Positions 16,899 to 25,894 of a DNA stretch of 64,000 bases are shown here, in pieces (positions within the stretch are counted from its first letter, which is position 1; every line of letters starts with the position of its first letter). The translations under genes and the position numbers were made by a program. Source of the DNA: Caulobacter sp. (GTDB lineage: Bacteria > Pseudomonadota > Alphaproteobacteria > Caulobacterales > Caulobacteraceae); assembly GCA_030680355.1 (NCBI GenBank), contig JAUXVF010000022.1:62001-126000 (forward strand), read 5' to 3'. The notes beneath the pieces are model-generated. The model had not been told where the DNA came from. It made no database searches and worked only from the letters and a program-made list of their open reading frames with translations.

Positions 16899-17549
16899 TT
16901 AGGCGTCCAGCTGAATCTCGCAGGCGGACACCACCTCGGCCCGGAGGTCGGGAATGCCGGCGCCCTTCTCGGCCGAGGTCGCCAGCACGCGGGGGAAGGC
17001 GGCCGGCCGCTTGGCGATCTGGGCGATGGTGCGGGCGGTCACGTCCTCGACTTCGGCCGGTTTGATCTTGTCGGCCTTGGTCAGGACGATCTGGTAGGAG
17101 ACCGCCGCCGTGTCGAGGGCGTCGAGGGCCTCGGTGTCGGGCTCCTTGAGGCCGTGGCGGGCGTCGATCAGCAGATAGACCCGCTTGAGGTTGGGCCGGC
17201 CGCGCAGGTACTGGCGGCCGAGGTTCTGGAACTTGTCCTTGGAGGTGCGCGACACCCGGGCGAAGCCGTAGCCGGGCAGGTCGACCAGGCGCAGCTTTTC
17301 ATCCAGCAGGAAGAAGTTGATCTCCCGCGTGCGGCCCGGCGAGTTGGAGGCGCGGGCCAGGTATTTCTGGCCGACCAGGGCGTTGATCAGGCTCGACTTG
17401 CCGACGTTGGAGCGGCCGGCGAAGGCCACCTCCGGCAGGTCGGCCGGGGGCAGGCCGTCCATCTTCACCGCGCCCAGCATGAAGGTGCAGGGATGGGCGA
17501 AGAGGACCCGGGCGGCCTCGATCTCGGCGTCGTCGAAGGCGTCGGTCAC
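16899..17549 (-). CDS. engB: Ribosome biogenesis GTPase YsxC/EngB
   Basis: 216 residues with a TRAFAC GTPase core: G1 GRSNVGKSS at 45-53, G2 around [11 protein letters not shown]3 DLPGYGFA, G4 TKADK and G5 TSAEKG. EngB is an essential GTPase for late 50S subunit assembly. The YGFARVS segment after G3 is typical of the family. It overlaps the yidC stop by 4 bp (ATGA), the usual arrangement in alphaproteobacteria where yidC and engB are adjacent. Confidence 0.95.
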   Translation of the reverse strand: MTDAFDDAEIEAARVLFAHPCTFMLGAVKMDGLPPADLPEVAFAGRSNVGKSSLINALVGQKYLARASNSPGRTREINFFLLDEKLRLVDLPGYGFARVSRTSKDKFQNLGRQYLRGRPNLKRVYLLIDARHGLKEPDTEALDALDTAAVSYQIVLTKADKIKPAEVEDVTARTIAQIAKRPAAFPRVLATSAEKGAGIPDLRAEVVSACEIQLDA

Positions 17550-19351
17550 TCCGCCGCCTTACCCTCGCCGCGGATGCGGTCGAGGAACTTGTCGATGGGG
17601 TTCTCGGTCTTGAGGCGGTGCATGATGATGTACTGCTGGAAGATCGAGAACACGTTGGAGAAGGTCCAGTAGATCAGCAGGCCGACCGCGAACGGGGCCA
17701 TGATGAAGGTGAACATGATCGGCATCAGCTGGAAGATGCGCTGCTGCATGGGATCGGGCGCCGGCGGGTTCATCGCCGTGGTCAGCCACATGGTGAAGCC
17801 GTAGAGCAGCGGCAGCACGCCCAGATGCAGGGGGCCGTTCAGGAAGCTCCCGATCATCGGCACGTGGGCCGGATCGAAGGGCAGCAGGCCAAACAGGTTG
17901 GTCACCGTCGTCGGGTCCCGCTCCGACAGGTCGCGGATCCAGCCGAAGAAGGGCGCGTGCCGCATCTCGATGGTCACCGACAGCACCTTGTAGAAGGCCA
18001 GGAAGACGGGGATCTGAACCAGGATCGGCAGACAGCCCAGCATCGGATTGACCTTTTCCCTCTGGTAGAGGGCCATGGTCTCCTGCTGCATCTTGGCCGG
18101 GTCGTCCTTGTGGCGGGCCTTGATCTCTTCCATCGGCTTCTGCAGCAGCTTCATCCGCGACATCGACTCGTAGCTCTTCTGGGCCAGCGGGAAGAGGACG
18201 ATGCGGACGCAGAGGGTGACCAGCAGGATGGCGATGCCGAAGTTGCCGACGTGGCTGAAGAAGAATTCCAGGGCCAGGAAGAAGGGCTTGGACAGGAAGC
18301 TCAGGATCCCCCAGTCGACGGCGTCCTGGAAGCGCGGGATGCCGAGATCCTCCTGGTAGCGTTTGAGGTCCTGGACCACCTTGGCGCCGGCGAACAGATG
18401 GGTGGTTTCGGTGACCTGGCGGCCGGGGCTGATGGTGCGGGCGGCGCCGGCATAGTTGGCGTCGAAGATGTCGACGCCGCCGACGGTGGTGACGCGGTAC
18501 TGGGCGGTGATCTGTTCGGACTGGTTGGGGGCGACGGCCGCCAGCCAGTATTTGTCGGTGATGCCCAGCCAGCCGCCGGCGGAATTGAAGGTCTCGCCGC
18601 CCTTCTTTTTCCAGGCTTTGTATTTCAGCAGCCGCAGCTCGGAATTGGTCTTGGCCGGAAGGTCGCTCAGGGCGCCGACGGCGCCTTCATGGACGTTCTG
18701 TTTCGACAGGTTGGCGGGCACGCCCTGGCGCTGCACGGTGGCGTAGGGGGTCAGGGTGACCGGACCCGCGCCGAGGTTGGCCACGGTGTCGCTGATGGTG
18801 AACATGAACCGGTCGTCGACCGAGATCTTGCGGGTGAAGACCAGACCGTCGCCGCTGGCGTAGGTCAGGACCACCGGCTTGCCGGGCGACAGCACGTCGC
18901 CGGACGTCACCGTCCAGATCGAGTCGGGGGTCGGCAGGCCGGGCAGGTTGGCGCCGGTCCAGCCGAACTCGGCGAACCAGGCGTTGTCGGCGCCTTCGGG
19001 GCGCAGCAGCTCGACCGGTGGCGAGCCCTTGGCCAGGGTCTGGCTGTAGCCCTTGAGCAGCAGATCGTCGATACGGGCGCCCTGCAGGCGCAGCGAACCG
19101 CTGAGGGCGGGGGTGTCGACGGTGACCCGCGGGCTGGCCGCCTTGGCCTCGTCGCGGCTCAGCTTGGTCGGGACGGGCGCGCCGGCCGCCTGCGGCGCGG
19201 CGACCTGGGCGGCGGCGACCGACTCCTGGGTCTTGAGCTCGGCCTGCCGTTTCCGGTTGGCGGGCTCAAGCACCAGCATCTGGTAGCCAATGAGGATGAC
19301 GAACGCGACGACGACAAAGATGATCGTGTTGCGGGAATCGTTCTGCTGCAT
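17546..19351 (-). CDS. yidC: Membrane protein insertase YidC
   Basis: 601 residues. N-terminal membrane anchor (about 8-26, [18 protein letters not shown]), a large periplasmic beta-sandwich domain (roughly 60-350), then the conserved insertase core with five membrane segments, including [40 protein letters not shown] and the last segment [20 protein letters not shown]. The cytosolic loop has the expected helical hairpin ([20 protein letters not shown]). It inserts inner-membrane proteins alone or with SecYEG. Starts 7 bp after rnpA. Confidence 0.97.
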   Translation of the reverse strand: MQQNDSRNTIIFVVVAFVILIGYQMLVLEPANRKRQAELKTQESVAAAQVAAPQAAGAPVPTKLSRDEAKAASPRVTVDTPALSGSLRLQGARIDDLLLKGYSQTLAKGSPPVELLRPEGADNAWFAEFGWTGANLPGLPTPDSIWTVTSGDVLSPGKPVVLTYASGDGLVFTRKISVDDRFMFTISDTVANLGAGPVTLTPYATVQRQGVPANLSKQNVHEGAVGALSDLPAKTNSELRLLKYKAWKKKGGETFNSAGGWLGITDKYWLAAVAPNQSEQITAQYRVTTVGGVDIFDANYAGAARTISPGRQVTETTHLFAGAKVVQDLKRYQEDLGIPRFQDAVDWGILSFLSKPFFLALEFFFSHVGNFGIAILLVTLCVRIVLFPLAQKSYESMSRMKLLQKPMEEIKARHKDDPAKMQQETMALYQREKVNPMLGCLPILVQIPVFLAFYKVLSVTIEMRHAPFFGWIRDLSERDPTTVTNLFGLLPFDPAHVPMIGSFLNGPLHLGVLPLLYGFTMWLTTAMNPPAPDPMQQRIFQLMPIMFTFIMAPFAVGLLIYWTFSNVFSIFQQYIIMHRLKTENPIDKFLDRIRGEGKAAE

Positions 19352-19358
19352 GTCGCGG

Positions 19359-19760
19359 CTAACCGGGTCGGGAGGGATCGGACGTCGCGGCGGGTTGCGC
19401 GGACGCGGGGTCTGGATCGGCGGCGAGCCTTAACAGCGCGCTTTTCATATCGTCAAGCAGACGGTCCCAGGCGCGGGCCGTCGTTCCGCCGCGCGCGATG
19501 AACACATAGTCCGATCCGGGACGGCCCGTGGCGGGCAGAAGCAGCCGCGCGGCCTCGCGCAGGCGGCGTTTGGCGCGATTGCGCACCACCGACCCGCCGA
19601 TCCGTTTGGTGGCCGTGAAGCCGGCGCGAATTCTGGAATCGCCATCGGCGCGGTCGCGACGCTGCACGACCACGGCGCCGCGGGCGCAGGAGGACGCCTT
19701 GGCGGCCGAGAGGAAATCCGGCCGCTTTGTCAGGCGTTCAATGATGAGAGTCTCGTCCAA
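19359..19760 (-). CDS. rnpA: Ribonuclease P protein component
   Basis: 133 residues. The RNR signature [18 protein letters not shown] is intact, preceded by the KRPDFLSA motif that contacts pre-tRNA leaders. It is the protein cofactor of RNase P, which matures tRNA 5' ends. The start is a TTG at 19760; no ATG lies before the conserved part, and the resulting N-terminus ([13 protein letters not shown]) is family-like. A C-terminal Ala/Pro tail is likely disordered. It lies between rpmH (49 bp upstream) and yidC (7 bp downstream). Confidence 0.93.
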   Translation of the reverse strand: MDETLIIERLTKRPDFLSAAKASSCARGAVVVQRRDRADGDSRIRAGFTATKRIGGSVVRNRAKRRLREAARLLLPATGRPGSDYVFIARGGTTARAWDRLLDDMKSALLRLAADPDPASAQPAATSDPSRPG

Positions 19761-19809
19761 CTCGTCCTGTCCACATGCTCGAGGCAGACAGGGACGCGTA
19801 CGCCGGTCG

Positions 19810-19947
19810 CTAGGCCGTCAGGCGCTTGCGACCCTTGGCGCGGCGGCGCGCAACGATCTTTTGTCCGCTCTTGGTGGCCATCCGCGCACGGTAGCCATGA
19901 CGGCGCGCGCGCACGAGACGCGAAGGCTGAAAGGTCCGCTTGGTCAC
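19810..19947 (-). CDS. rpmH: 50S ribosomal protein L34
   Basis: 45 codons starting with GTG at 19947: [20 protein letters not shown], then [20 protein letters not shown] and RLTA. This is a full, canonical L34 and the first gene of the rpmH-rnpA-yidC-engB cluster. A good sigma-70-type promoter lies upstream (20012-20040). The gene is too short for ordinary open-frame cut-offs and is overlapped by a spurious longer frame (19730-19966). Confidence 0.95.
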   Translation of the reverse strand: MTKRTFQPSRLVRARRHGYRARMATKSGQKIVARRRAKGRKRLTA

Positions 19948-20011
19948 GGGTTAGCTCCGAAGTCAAAAACGATTGGGCGCGCCGGACTTGCCCCGCCGCG
20001 TTGAGCGGGGG

Positions 20012-20040
20012 TGGATAGGGGAAGGTCAGGATTGAGTCAA
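20012..20040 (-). promoter_or_regulatory. Predicted promoter of rpmH operon
   Basis: Reading the minus strand, -35 TTGACT (20040-20035) and -10 TATCCA (20017-20012) are separated by exactly 17 bp. The -10 ends about 65 bp upstream of the rpmH GTG. A strong housekeeping promoter is expected for L34. Confidence 0.6.
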
Positions 20041-20049
20041 CCCGAACCC

Positions 20050-21030
20050 CTACAGATCCGGGCGTATGACCGCCTTGCCGACCACCTGGCGGTCGGCCAG
20101 CAGGTCGAAGGCCTCCCGCCAGCGGTCCAGCGGCAGTTCGGCGTGAACCCGGGGGCGGATGACGCCTTCGTCGGCCAGCGTCCAGACCGCCTCGGCGTTC
20201 TCGCGACCCCGGTCGGGGAACTGGCGGCCGTATTCGCCGGCCCGCACGCCCATGACCGAGAACCCCTTGATCAGCGGCATGTTGACCGAGACCGTCGGAA
20301 TGCGGCCGGAGGTGAAGCCGATGACCAGCAGCCGGCCGTCGAAGGCGATGCAGCGGACGCTCTCGTCGAAGATGTCGCCGCCGACCGGGTCATAGATGAC
20401 GTCCGCCCCGCCACCGGTGATGGCCTTGACCTGTTCGCGGAAGCCGCCGGTGACATTGACCACGGCGTCGGGGGCGTATTCGTCGGCGACGATCTTCAGC
20501 TTGGCGTCCGAGGCCGAGGCGGCGATGACCTTCGCGCCCAGGACCCTGGCGAGGTCGACAGCGGCCAGACCGACCCCGCCGGCGGCGCCGTGCACCAGAA
20601 CCCACTCGCCGGGCTGCAGCCGGGCCCGGCGGACGAGGGCGACATAGGCGGTCAGATAGGCGGCGCCGTAGGCGGCGGCCTGGGCGAAGCTGAGGCGGGC
20701 CGGTTTGGGCTTCAGGCTGCCGGCGGCGACGACGGCGTATTCCGCGAACCCGCCCAGGCGAGCGCCGCCGACCACGGCGTCGCCCACCGCCCAGCCGGTC
20801 ACGCCTTCGCCCAGGGCCGCCACCTCTCCGGCCAGATCAAGGCCTGGGGTAAACGGCAGGGGCGGTTTGAACTGGTATTCGCCGCGGGTCATCAGCAGGT
20901 CGGGGAAGTTGACGCTGGCGGCCCTGACCCGGACCAGCACCTCGCCCGGACCCGGCGTGGGGATCGCGACCTCGCGCACCGCGCAGCCGGCGTAGGATTC
21001 AGCGAGGCTTTCGACGACGAGGGCGCGCAT
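20050..21030 (-). CDS. NADPH:quinone oxidoreductase-like zinc-free MDR
   Basis: 326 residues of the medium-chain dehydrogenase/reductase superfamily, quinone oxidoreductase branch. GroES-like domain (1-110) with VNFPDLLMTRGEYQFKPPLP and PGLDLAGEVAALGEGV; Rossmann domain with VHGAAGGVGLAAVDLA and the YDPVGGDIFDES segment. The catalytic and structural zinc Cys sets of alcohol dehydrogenases are absent. It likely reduces quinones or enoyl-type substrates with NADPH. The ATG at 21030 has a GGAG ribosome site at proper distance. It follows an esterase gene after a small terminator-like palindrome. Confidence 0.87.
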   Translation of the reverse strand: MRALVVESLAESYAGCAVREVAIPTPGPGEVLVRVRAASVNFPDLLMTRGEYQFKPPLPFTPGLDLAGEVAALGEGVTGWAVGDAVVGGARLGGFAEYAVVAAGSLKPKPARLSFAQAAAYGAAYLTAYVALVRRARLQPGEWVLVHGAAGGVGLAAVDLARVLGAKVIAASASDAKLKIVADEYAPDAVVNVTGGFREQVKAITGGGADVIYDPVGGDIFDESVRCIAFDGRLLVIGFTSGRIPTVSVNMPLIKGFSVMGVRAGEYGRQFPDRGRENAEAVWTLADEGVIRPRVHAELPLDRWREAFDLLADRQVVGKAVIRPDL

Positions 21031-21093
21031 TGGGGTCTCCAGAACCATGCCTGTTTGTCGGGCGCTTCCGCTGCGGGAGTCATCCACAAATGT

Positions 21094-21116
21094 CCTTCTC
21101 CCTTTGCCGGAGAAGG
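21094..21116. terminator. Hairpin between esterase and oxidoreductase genes
   Basis: ccttctcc (21094-21101) pairs with ggagaagg (21109-21116) around a 7-nt loop, just after the esterase stop. It matches the core of family B repeats (35.6 kb) and may act as a terminator or attenuator. Confidence 0.5.
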
Positions 21117-21128
21117 AAATGAGCCGAC

Positions 21129-22175
21129 TTATTTCAGCATGCCCTCGGCCGCCTGGCGGACGAAGCCGGCGATCTCGCGGCAGGCGGTGTCGGCGGCGGG
21201 GATGGTTCCGGTGAAGGCGGTGAAGCCGTGGGCCAGGCTGTCGTAACAGCGGTAGATCACCGGCACGCCGGCGTCCTTGAGGCGTTTGGCGTAGCACTCG
21301 CCCTGGTCGACCAGGGGGTCGAAGCCGGCGGTGACGACAATGGCCGGCGCCAGGCCCGCGAGGTCTTCGGCCTTGATCGGCGACAGGCGCGGATCGGCCG
21401 GATCGGTGTCGGGACCCATGTAGTGGTCCATGAACCACTTCATCGTGTCGCGGGACAGCGGATAGGCATCGGCATAGGTGGTCATGGACTGGGTTTCGCT
21501 GGCCACGTCCACGGCCGGGTAGATGAGCAGTTGGAGGGCCGGCTGCGGCTCGCCGGCCTTTTTCAGATCCTGGGCGATCACCGCGGCGAAGTTGCCGCCC
21601 ATGGAGTCGCCGCCGATCGCCGCCACGCCCGGCGCGGCGCCAAAGCGTTCGGCGTTGTCGCGACCCCAGCGGTAGGCGGCCAGAACGTCATCGAGCCCGG
21701 CCGGGAAACGGTGTTCCGGCGCCAGCCGGTAGTCCACCGACAGGACCGCCGTGCGGCCGATGCGGGCCAGCTGGCTGCAGAAGGCGTCGCAGGTTTCGAG
21801 GTCTCCGATCACACCGCCGCCGAAATGGGCGAAGACCATCAGCGGGGCCGCGGCGTCCTGGTCGGCCGGCCGATAGGCGCGCAGGCGCAGAAGACCGCCG
21901 GGCCCCTCGATCGAAAGGGTCTCGGTGCGGACGCCCGGTTCGAGCTTGCCGGCCATCATCGCCAGGCCGGCGGCGCTGGCGGCCCGGGCCTCTTCCGCCG
22001 ACAGGGACGACATCGGCGGCATGCGGCCGGCGCCGGCGGTCAGGAACTGAAATCTCGGGTCGAGCGTCCGGCCGCCCTGGTAGACCACACCGCCGCCGGA
22101 CATCATCCGCAGCACCGGCGTGGGCAAAGACAACATGACCTTCAGCAACACCTTCTGGAGGGCAGGGTCAGCCAT
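21129..22175 (-). CDS. Alpha/beta hydrolase, HSL-type esterase (family IV)
   Basis: 348 residues. The oxyanion motif HFGGG (117-121) is a variant of the HGGG of hormone-sensitive lipase-type esterases; the nucleophile is S191 in GGDSMGGN, the acid is the Asp of FDPLVDQG and the His is in SLAHGFTAF. YRLAPEHRFPAGLDD (149-163) is diagnostic of family IV. It would hydrolyse short or medium-chain carboxylic esters. It starts 12 bp after a TetR gene on the same strand, so the two are probably cotranscribed and regulated together. The change G to F in the oxyanion motif is shared with some family members. Confidence 0.88.
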   Translation of the reverse strand: MADPALQKVLLKVMLSLPTPVLRMMSGGGVVYQGGRTLDPRFQFLTAGAGRMPPMSSLSAEEARAASAAGLAMMAGKLEPGVRTETLSIEGPGGLLRLRAYRPADQDAAAPLMVFAHFGGGVIGDLETCDAFCSQLARIGRTAVLSVDYRLAPEHRFPAGLDDVLAAYRWGRDNAERFGAAPGVAAIGGDSMGGNFAAVIAQDLKKAGEPQPALQLLIYPAVDVASETQSMTTYADAYPLSRDTMKWFMDHYMGPDTDPADPRLSPIKAEDLAGLAPAIVVTAGFDPLVDQGECYAKRLKDAGVPVIYRCYDSLAHGFTAFTGTIPAADTACREIAGFVRQAAEGMLK

Positions 22176-22187
22176 GGAGTCTCCGGA

Positions 22188-22811
22188 TCAGGGCGCCAGA
22201 CGCGGCAGGGCGGGTAATCCGCCCAGAATCAGATTTACGGCGAAGTCGGTCGCCGCCGCGGTGTCGACGGGGCGTCGCTCGAGCATCTTGTCGCCGACCT
22301 CCCGCGCCACGGCGATACAGGCGGCGGCCAGATAGTCGGCGTCGACGCGCGGCGCGCCGCCGTGGTCGATGGCCTTGGCGAAGGCGTCGCGCACCTCCTC
22401 GAAGACCCGTTCCATTTCCGGCGTCTGGATCAGCATGTGCGGGTGGCGTTCGCCGGCGGGCCGCCGGGCCTGCCAGCTGTCATGCTCGTCGGCGAGGAAG
22501 TCGAAATAGGCCTGGATCGCCGCGCGCAGATAGCCGTCGAAGGTGTTGGAGGCCTCCCAGCAGGCCCGAAGGATGGGGCGGAACCGGGCCGCGCCGTCGT
22601 CGGCCAGGGCCTCGAACACCTCATCGCGCGAGCGGAAATAATTGTAGAAGGTGCCCGACGCCAGACCGGTGCGACGGATGATGTCGCGCACCGTGGAGAC
22701 CTCGTAACCGAGCTCGGCGAAGACCTCGCGCGCGGCGTCCAGAATCGCCCGGCGATTGGCGACCTTGGTCTGTTCGCGTTTGCCCTGTGAAAGTACGGCG
22801 ATCTGACTCAT
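22188..22811 (-). CDS. TetR family regulator
   Basis: 207 residues. N-terminal TetR helix-turn-helix (about 18-65) with RRAILDAAREVFAELGYEVS, TVRDIIRRTGLASGTFYNYF and RSRDEVFEAL. The C-terminal ligand-binding part is mostly helical and shows no diagnostic residues. It is followed by the esterase gene after 12 bp and preceded by a DsbA-like gene, suggesting local control of this small catabolic cluster. Inducer unknown. Confidence 0.9.
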   Translation of the reverse strand: MSQIAVLSQGKREQTKVANRRAILDAAREVFAELGYEVSTVRDIIRRTGLASGTFYNYFRSRDEVFEALADDGAARFRPILRACWEASNTFDGYLRAAIQAYFDFLADEHDSWQARRPAGERHPHMLIQTPEMERVFEEVRDAFAKAIDHGGAPRVDADYLAAACIAVAREVGDKMLERRPVDTAAATDFAVNLILGGLPALPRLAP

Positions 22812-22890
22812 CGCGGTCAGGCTATCAGGTCATGCCGGGCGGCGGAAAGAGGAAGATGACGCCCTGTCAACATCAGTCGCCGGGCCTCGG

Positions 22891-23544
22891 TCAGGCGCGT
22901 GGCTGCAGGCCGTTCTGTTTCAGGCGCCAGAGCAGCACGTCGAGGCGGTCCTGGCCAAAGAAGGGCTCGCCCTCGAAGACCATGGTCGGCACGCCCCAAT
23001 GGCCGGCGGCGTCGAGGGCGGCCTGGTTGGCGTCGATGCCGGCGTCGATCGCCGCGGTGTTGTCGCGCGCGGCGGTTTCAAGGGCCACGGGGTCCAGCCC
23101 GGCGCGTTCGGCGGCGCGGGCCAGATGGTCGCCCTCGTGCCAGTTGTCGGTCTCGCCCGACCAGATCAGATGGCCGACCTGCGCGATATAGGGCAGGCCG
23201 CGCCCGGCCTCGGCCGCCGCCTGGCCCATGCGGGTGAGGCGGTGGATGTAGGGCTGGTCGGCCGGCACCTCGCCGCTGGCGATGTCCATGACGATGGGGT
23301 CGGGCCGGGGCCAGCGAATCGGCGTGCCCTGCATCTGGGCCAGGCGGTAGATGTCGCGGGCCAGATAGGGCGGCCAGAGCGGATTGACCCGTTTGAAGAA
23401 GCCCTCAATGCGCACCGCGATCGGCAGGACCGGCCGGATGTTGAAGGCCAGATCGTACTCGGACTCGAGTTTGACCAGCTGCGGCGTGGCCAGCCAGGAG
23501 TAGGGACTGCGGAACGACCAGAAGACGTCTACATTGTGGGTCAT
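22891..23544 (-). CDS. DsbA-family / 2-hydroxychromene-2-carboxylate isomerase-like protein
   Basis: 217 residues of the thioredoxin-like DsbA/GST-kappa group. The N-terminus VDVFWSFRSPYSWLATPQL replaces the CxxC of true oxidoreductases with SPYS, the pattern of HCCA isomerases that use glutathione in aromatic degradation. The C-terminal AAGHWGVPTMVFEGEPFFGQDRLD has the cis-Pro loop typical of the family. The function is probably GSH-dependent isomerisation or transfer in catabolism; the substrate is unknown. First gene of the minus-strand cluster with the TetR gene, divergent from a second TetR gene. Confidence 0.82.
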   Translation of the reverse strand: MTHNVDVFWSFRSPYSWLATPQLVKLESEYDLAFNIRPVLPIAVRIEGFFKRVNPLWPPYLARDIYRLAQMQGTPIRWPRPDPIVMDIASGEVPADQPYIHRLTRMGQAAAEAGRGLPYIAQVGHLIWSGETDNWHEGDHLARAAERAGLDPVALETAARDNTAAIDAGIDANQAALDAAGHWGVPTMVFEGEPFFGQDRLDVLLWRLKQNGLQPRA

Positions 23545-23624
23545 GGCTTTCCTTGGTCCCCGGGTTCGGCTTAGTTACCCGTGAGTATACAGATCACCTC
23601 GACCCGGACCAGATGAGAGATTCG

Positions 23625-24278
23625 ATGACCGGTCGCCCCGCCTCAGGCCCCCGTCGCCAGACCGCCGCCATCCGCCGCGAACGGGCCAGCGCCCGTCCCG
23701 GGGAAATCCTGACCGCCGCCCGCGACCTGTTCTCACGCAAGGGCTTCGAGGCCACCCGCATGGACGAGGTGGCTGCCGCCGCCGGGGTCACCAAACCGGC
23801 CGTCTATCGCTATTTCCCGGGCAAGGACCGGCTGATCGAGGCGTTGCTGGAGCAGGATCTGGCGGCCCCGTCGCGGGTCCTCAACGCCTGGATCAGCGAC
23901 CACCCGGGGCCGGTCGGCGATCTGCTGGAGGGGTTCTCGGCGCGGCTCGGCGATCTGCAGGCCAGCGGGCTGACGCGCGGCTACCTGATGCTGGCCATGG
24001 ACGAGGCCGGGCGGCGGCCGGAGATCGCCGGCTTTATCCGCCGCGAGATTCTGGGGCCGGGGCTGACGGCCCTGACGGCGGCTTTTGAACGGGCCGTGGC
24101 GCGGGGGGAACTGGCCGCCGACCAGACGCCGGGCTTCATGGCGCGATTGTTCTTCGCGCCCTTCCTGCAGACGGCCCTGGGCACGGTCGGCTACGCCCTG
24201 CCGCTGGCCGACGCCGACGAGCGGGACGCTTACCGACGGTTCCACATCGCGGCGTTTTTGCGGGCTTTTGCGGTCTGA
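23625..24278 (+). CDS. TetR family regulator
   Basis: 217 residues. An Arg-rich leader precedes the HTH (about 28-75): EILTAARDLFSRKGFEATRM, DEVAAAAGVTKPAVYRYFPG, KDRLIEALL. The C-terminal domain resembles the AcrR/TetR_C group with a VARGELAADQTPGFMARLFF segment. It is divergent from the DsbA-like gene over an 80-bp spacer, so it may control that operon. ATG 23625 is chosen over 23613, which has no upstream ribosome site; the choice is uncertain. Confidence 0.88.
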   Translation: MTGRPASGPRRQTAAIRRERASARPGEILTAARDLFSRKGFEATRMDEVAAAAGVTKPAVYRYFPGKDRLIEALLEQDLAAPSRVLNAWISDHPGPVGDLLEGFSARLGDLQASGLTRGYLMLAMDEAGRRPEIAGFIRREILGPGLTALTAAFERAVARGELAADQTPGFMARLFFAPFLQTALGTVGYALPLADADERDAYRRFHIAAFLRAFAV

Positions 24279-24284
24279 CCTGCT

Positions 24285-24443
24285 CCCTTCTCCCTGGAAG
24301 GGGGAAGGGTCGGGGATGGGGGTGGAGGCTTCTCGGCGCAGCAGTGTGGGGCGAGGACAATCGGGCGTCACCGCGCGGGCTGAACCGGCTCCACCCCCAT
24401 TCGACCTGCTCCGCAGGCCACCTTCCCCCCTCCAGGGGGAAGG
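24285..24443. repeat. Large inverted repeat with terminal palindromes (family B)
   Basis: Left palindrome cccttctccctggaag... (24285-24309) and right palindrome ccttcccccc...gggggaagg (24421-24443) flank inner arms gggatgggggtgga (24313-24326) and tccaccccca (24390-24399). It separates convergent tetR and monooxygenase genes. The layout is the same as the 35.6-kb element. Confidence 0.7.
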
Positions 24444-24446
24444 ATT

Positions 24447-25817
24447 CTAAACCCCGACCGCCTCGGCCCGCGCCTTGACCGGCAGGGCGTTGCCGGCCGC
24501 TTTCGCGCGTTTGGCGCCGCGGGCGATCTCTTTCGTGAGGTCGTGGCAGTAGAGGCCGAAGTCGACCTGGATCGTGTGGCGTTTGGACGCGTAGTACTGG
24601 CCCTTGTGGGTCTCCTCGTCCTTGATCGTGACGGCCTTCATCTCCGCTTGTGACGGCGGCAGGTACTGGCCGGTCAGGTAGGCGGCGACCAGCTTGGTCT
24701 GCTGCTCGGCGAAATTGACCAGGGTCGGCAGGGGCTGGGCCAGGGCCATGTAGAACAGGTTGGGAATGTCCGGCTTCATCATCCGCTTGAACAGCGGCAG
24801 CTGGTGGTCGGCGTCGGGGACCAGGTCGGGGTCGTCGAAGAACGGAAAGCGCATGTCGTAGCCGGTGGCGAAGACGATGGCGTCGACGGCCTCGACGCTG
24901 TCGTCCTCGAACCGGACCTGTTTGCCTTCCAGCGCCTTGATCGCCGGCTTGAACTTGATGTCGCCGCAGCCGGCCCGGGTCAGGAATTCGCCGCTGACCG
25001 AGGGGTGGGCTTCCAGCGGCTCATGGTCGGGTTTGGGCAGGCCATAGTCTTCCATCCGGCCCAGGGTCTTCTTGATCACGCTGCGGGCCAGGGCCATGCC
25101 CAGCTTGCGCGGCATCCAGTGGGGCAGGGCTGATTTGTCGGCCGGCTGGCCGTTCATGTATTTGGGCAGCACCCAGACGCCGCGGCGGGCCGAGACCCAG
25201 AGGTTCCTGGCGATCGGCCGCTGGGCCAGTTCGCTGGCGATATCCATGGCCGAATTGCCCATGCCGACGACCACGACATTCTTGCCGCGCATGTCGACCG
25301 GATCGAACGGGTCGCAGTAGGCGTGGCTGTGGAAGGCCGGGCCGTCGAATTCGCCGGGATAGTCGGGAATGCGCGGGCTCCAGTGGTGGCCGTTGCAGAC
25401 GAAGAGGACATCGTAGAGCCGGGTCTCGCCGGTCGAGAGGGTGACCGCCCAGAGGCCGTCGGCGTTGCGCCGGGCCGTCTCGACGCCGGTGTTGAAGGTG
25501 ATCGTCTCGCGCAGACCGAAATGGTCGACGTAGTCCTTGAAATACTGGTGCAGCTGGGCGTGGGACGGGAAGTCGGGCCAGTCGGTCGGGACCGGGAAAT
25601 CCTCGAAGGCCAGCCGCCATTTGCTGGTGTCGATATGCAGGCTCTCGTAGCAGGCCGACATGCCGTTGGGGTTCTTGTAGTACCAGTTGCCGCCGATCTC
25701 GTCGGAGACCTCGAAACAGTCGTAGGGAACGCCGACGTCCTTGAGCCGCTTGGCGGTGGTGAAGCCCGAGCAGCCGGCTCCGATGATGCAGGCTTTGGGC
25801 AGGCGTTCAGCGGCCAA
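24447..25817 (-). CDS. Flavin-containing monooxygenase (class B)
   Basis: 456 residues. FAD-binding GAGCSGFTTAKRL (13-25), the fingerprint F-D-G-P-A-F-H-S-H-A-Y which is FxGxxxHxxxY, and the NADPH site GMGNSAMDIASEL are all present. The fingerprint ends in Y rather than WP, which favours FMO over classical Baeyer-Villiger monooxygenase. It oxygenates soft nucleophiles, or ketones in some members. Monocistronic, convergent with the TetR gene across a repeat. A perfect palindrome overlaps its probable -35 (25862-25877), so it is likely regulated. Confidence 0.9.
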   Translation of the reverse strand: MAAERLPKACIIGAGCSGFTTAKRLKDVGVPYDCFEVSDEIGGNWYYKNPNGMSACYESLHIDTSKWRLAFEDFPVPTDWPDFPSHAQLHQYFKDYVDHFGLRETITFNTGVETARRNADGLWAVTLSTGETRLYDVLFVCNGHHWSPRIPDYPGEFDGPAFHSHAYCDPFDPVDMRGKNVVVVGMGNSAMDIASELAQRPIARNLWVSARRGVWVLPKYMNGQPADKSALPHWMPRKLGMALARSVIKKTLGRMEDYGLPKPDHEPLEAHPSVSGEFLTRAGCGDIKFKPAIKALEGKQVRFEDDSVEAVDAIVFATGYDMRFPFFDDPDLVPDADHQLPLFKRMMKPDIPNLFYMALAQPLPTLVNFAEQQTKLVAAYLTGQYLPPSQAEMKAVTIKDEETHKGQYYASKRHTIQVDFGLYCHDLTKEIARGAKRAKAAGNALPVKARAEAVGV

Positions 25818-25861
25818 GGTCGGGCTCCCGGTTATCGGTGATCAGCCAGAGCCTAGCCCGC

Positions 25862-25877
25862 TTGACGCACGCGTCAA
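25862..25877. promoter_or_regulatory. Perfect palindrome TTGACGC-AC-GCGTCAA upstream of the monooxygenase
   Basis: A 7-bp perfect inverted repeat with a 2-bp centre, 45 bp before the monooxygenase start. On the minus strand the TTGACG half can serve as -35, with TAGGCT 16 bp further as -10. A dimeric regulator bound here would block the promoter. The regulator is unknown; the nearby TetR proteins are candidates. Confidence 0.5.
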
Positions 25878-25894
25878 CGGTGACGCCGGGGCGC

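Noticed and set aside
17618..19501. 627-codon plus-strand frame
   Set aside because: Antisense shadow of yidC and rnpA with no recognisable domain.
19730..19966. 78-codon minus-strand frame over rpmH, similar in layout to rnpA-rpmH overlaps known in Thermus
   Set aside because: The frame does not join the rnpA frame and the true L34 and rnpA frames are complete without it.
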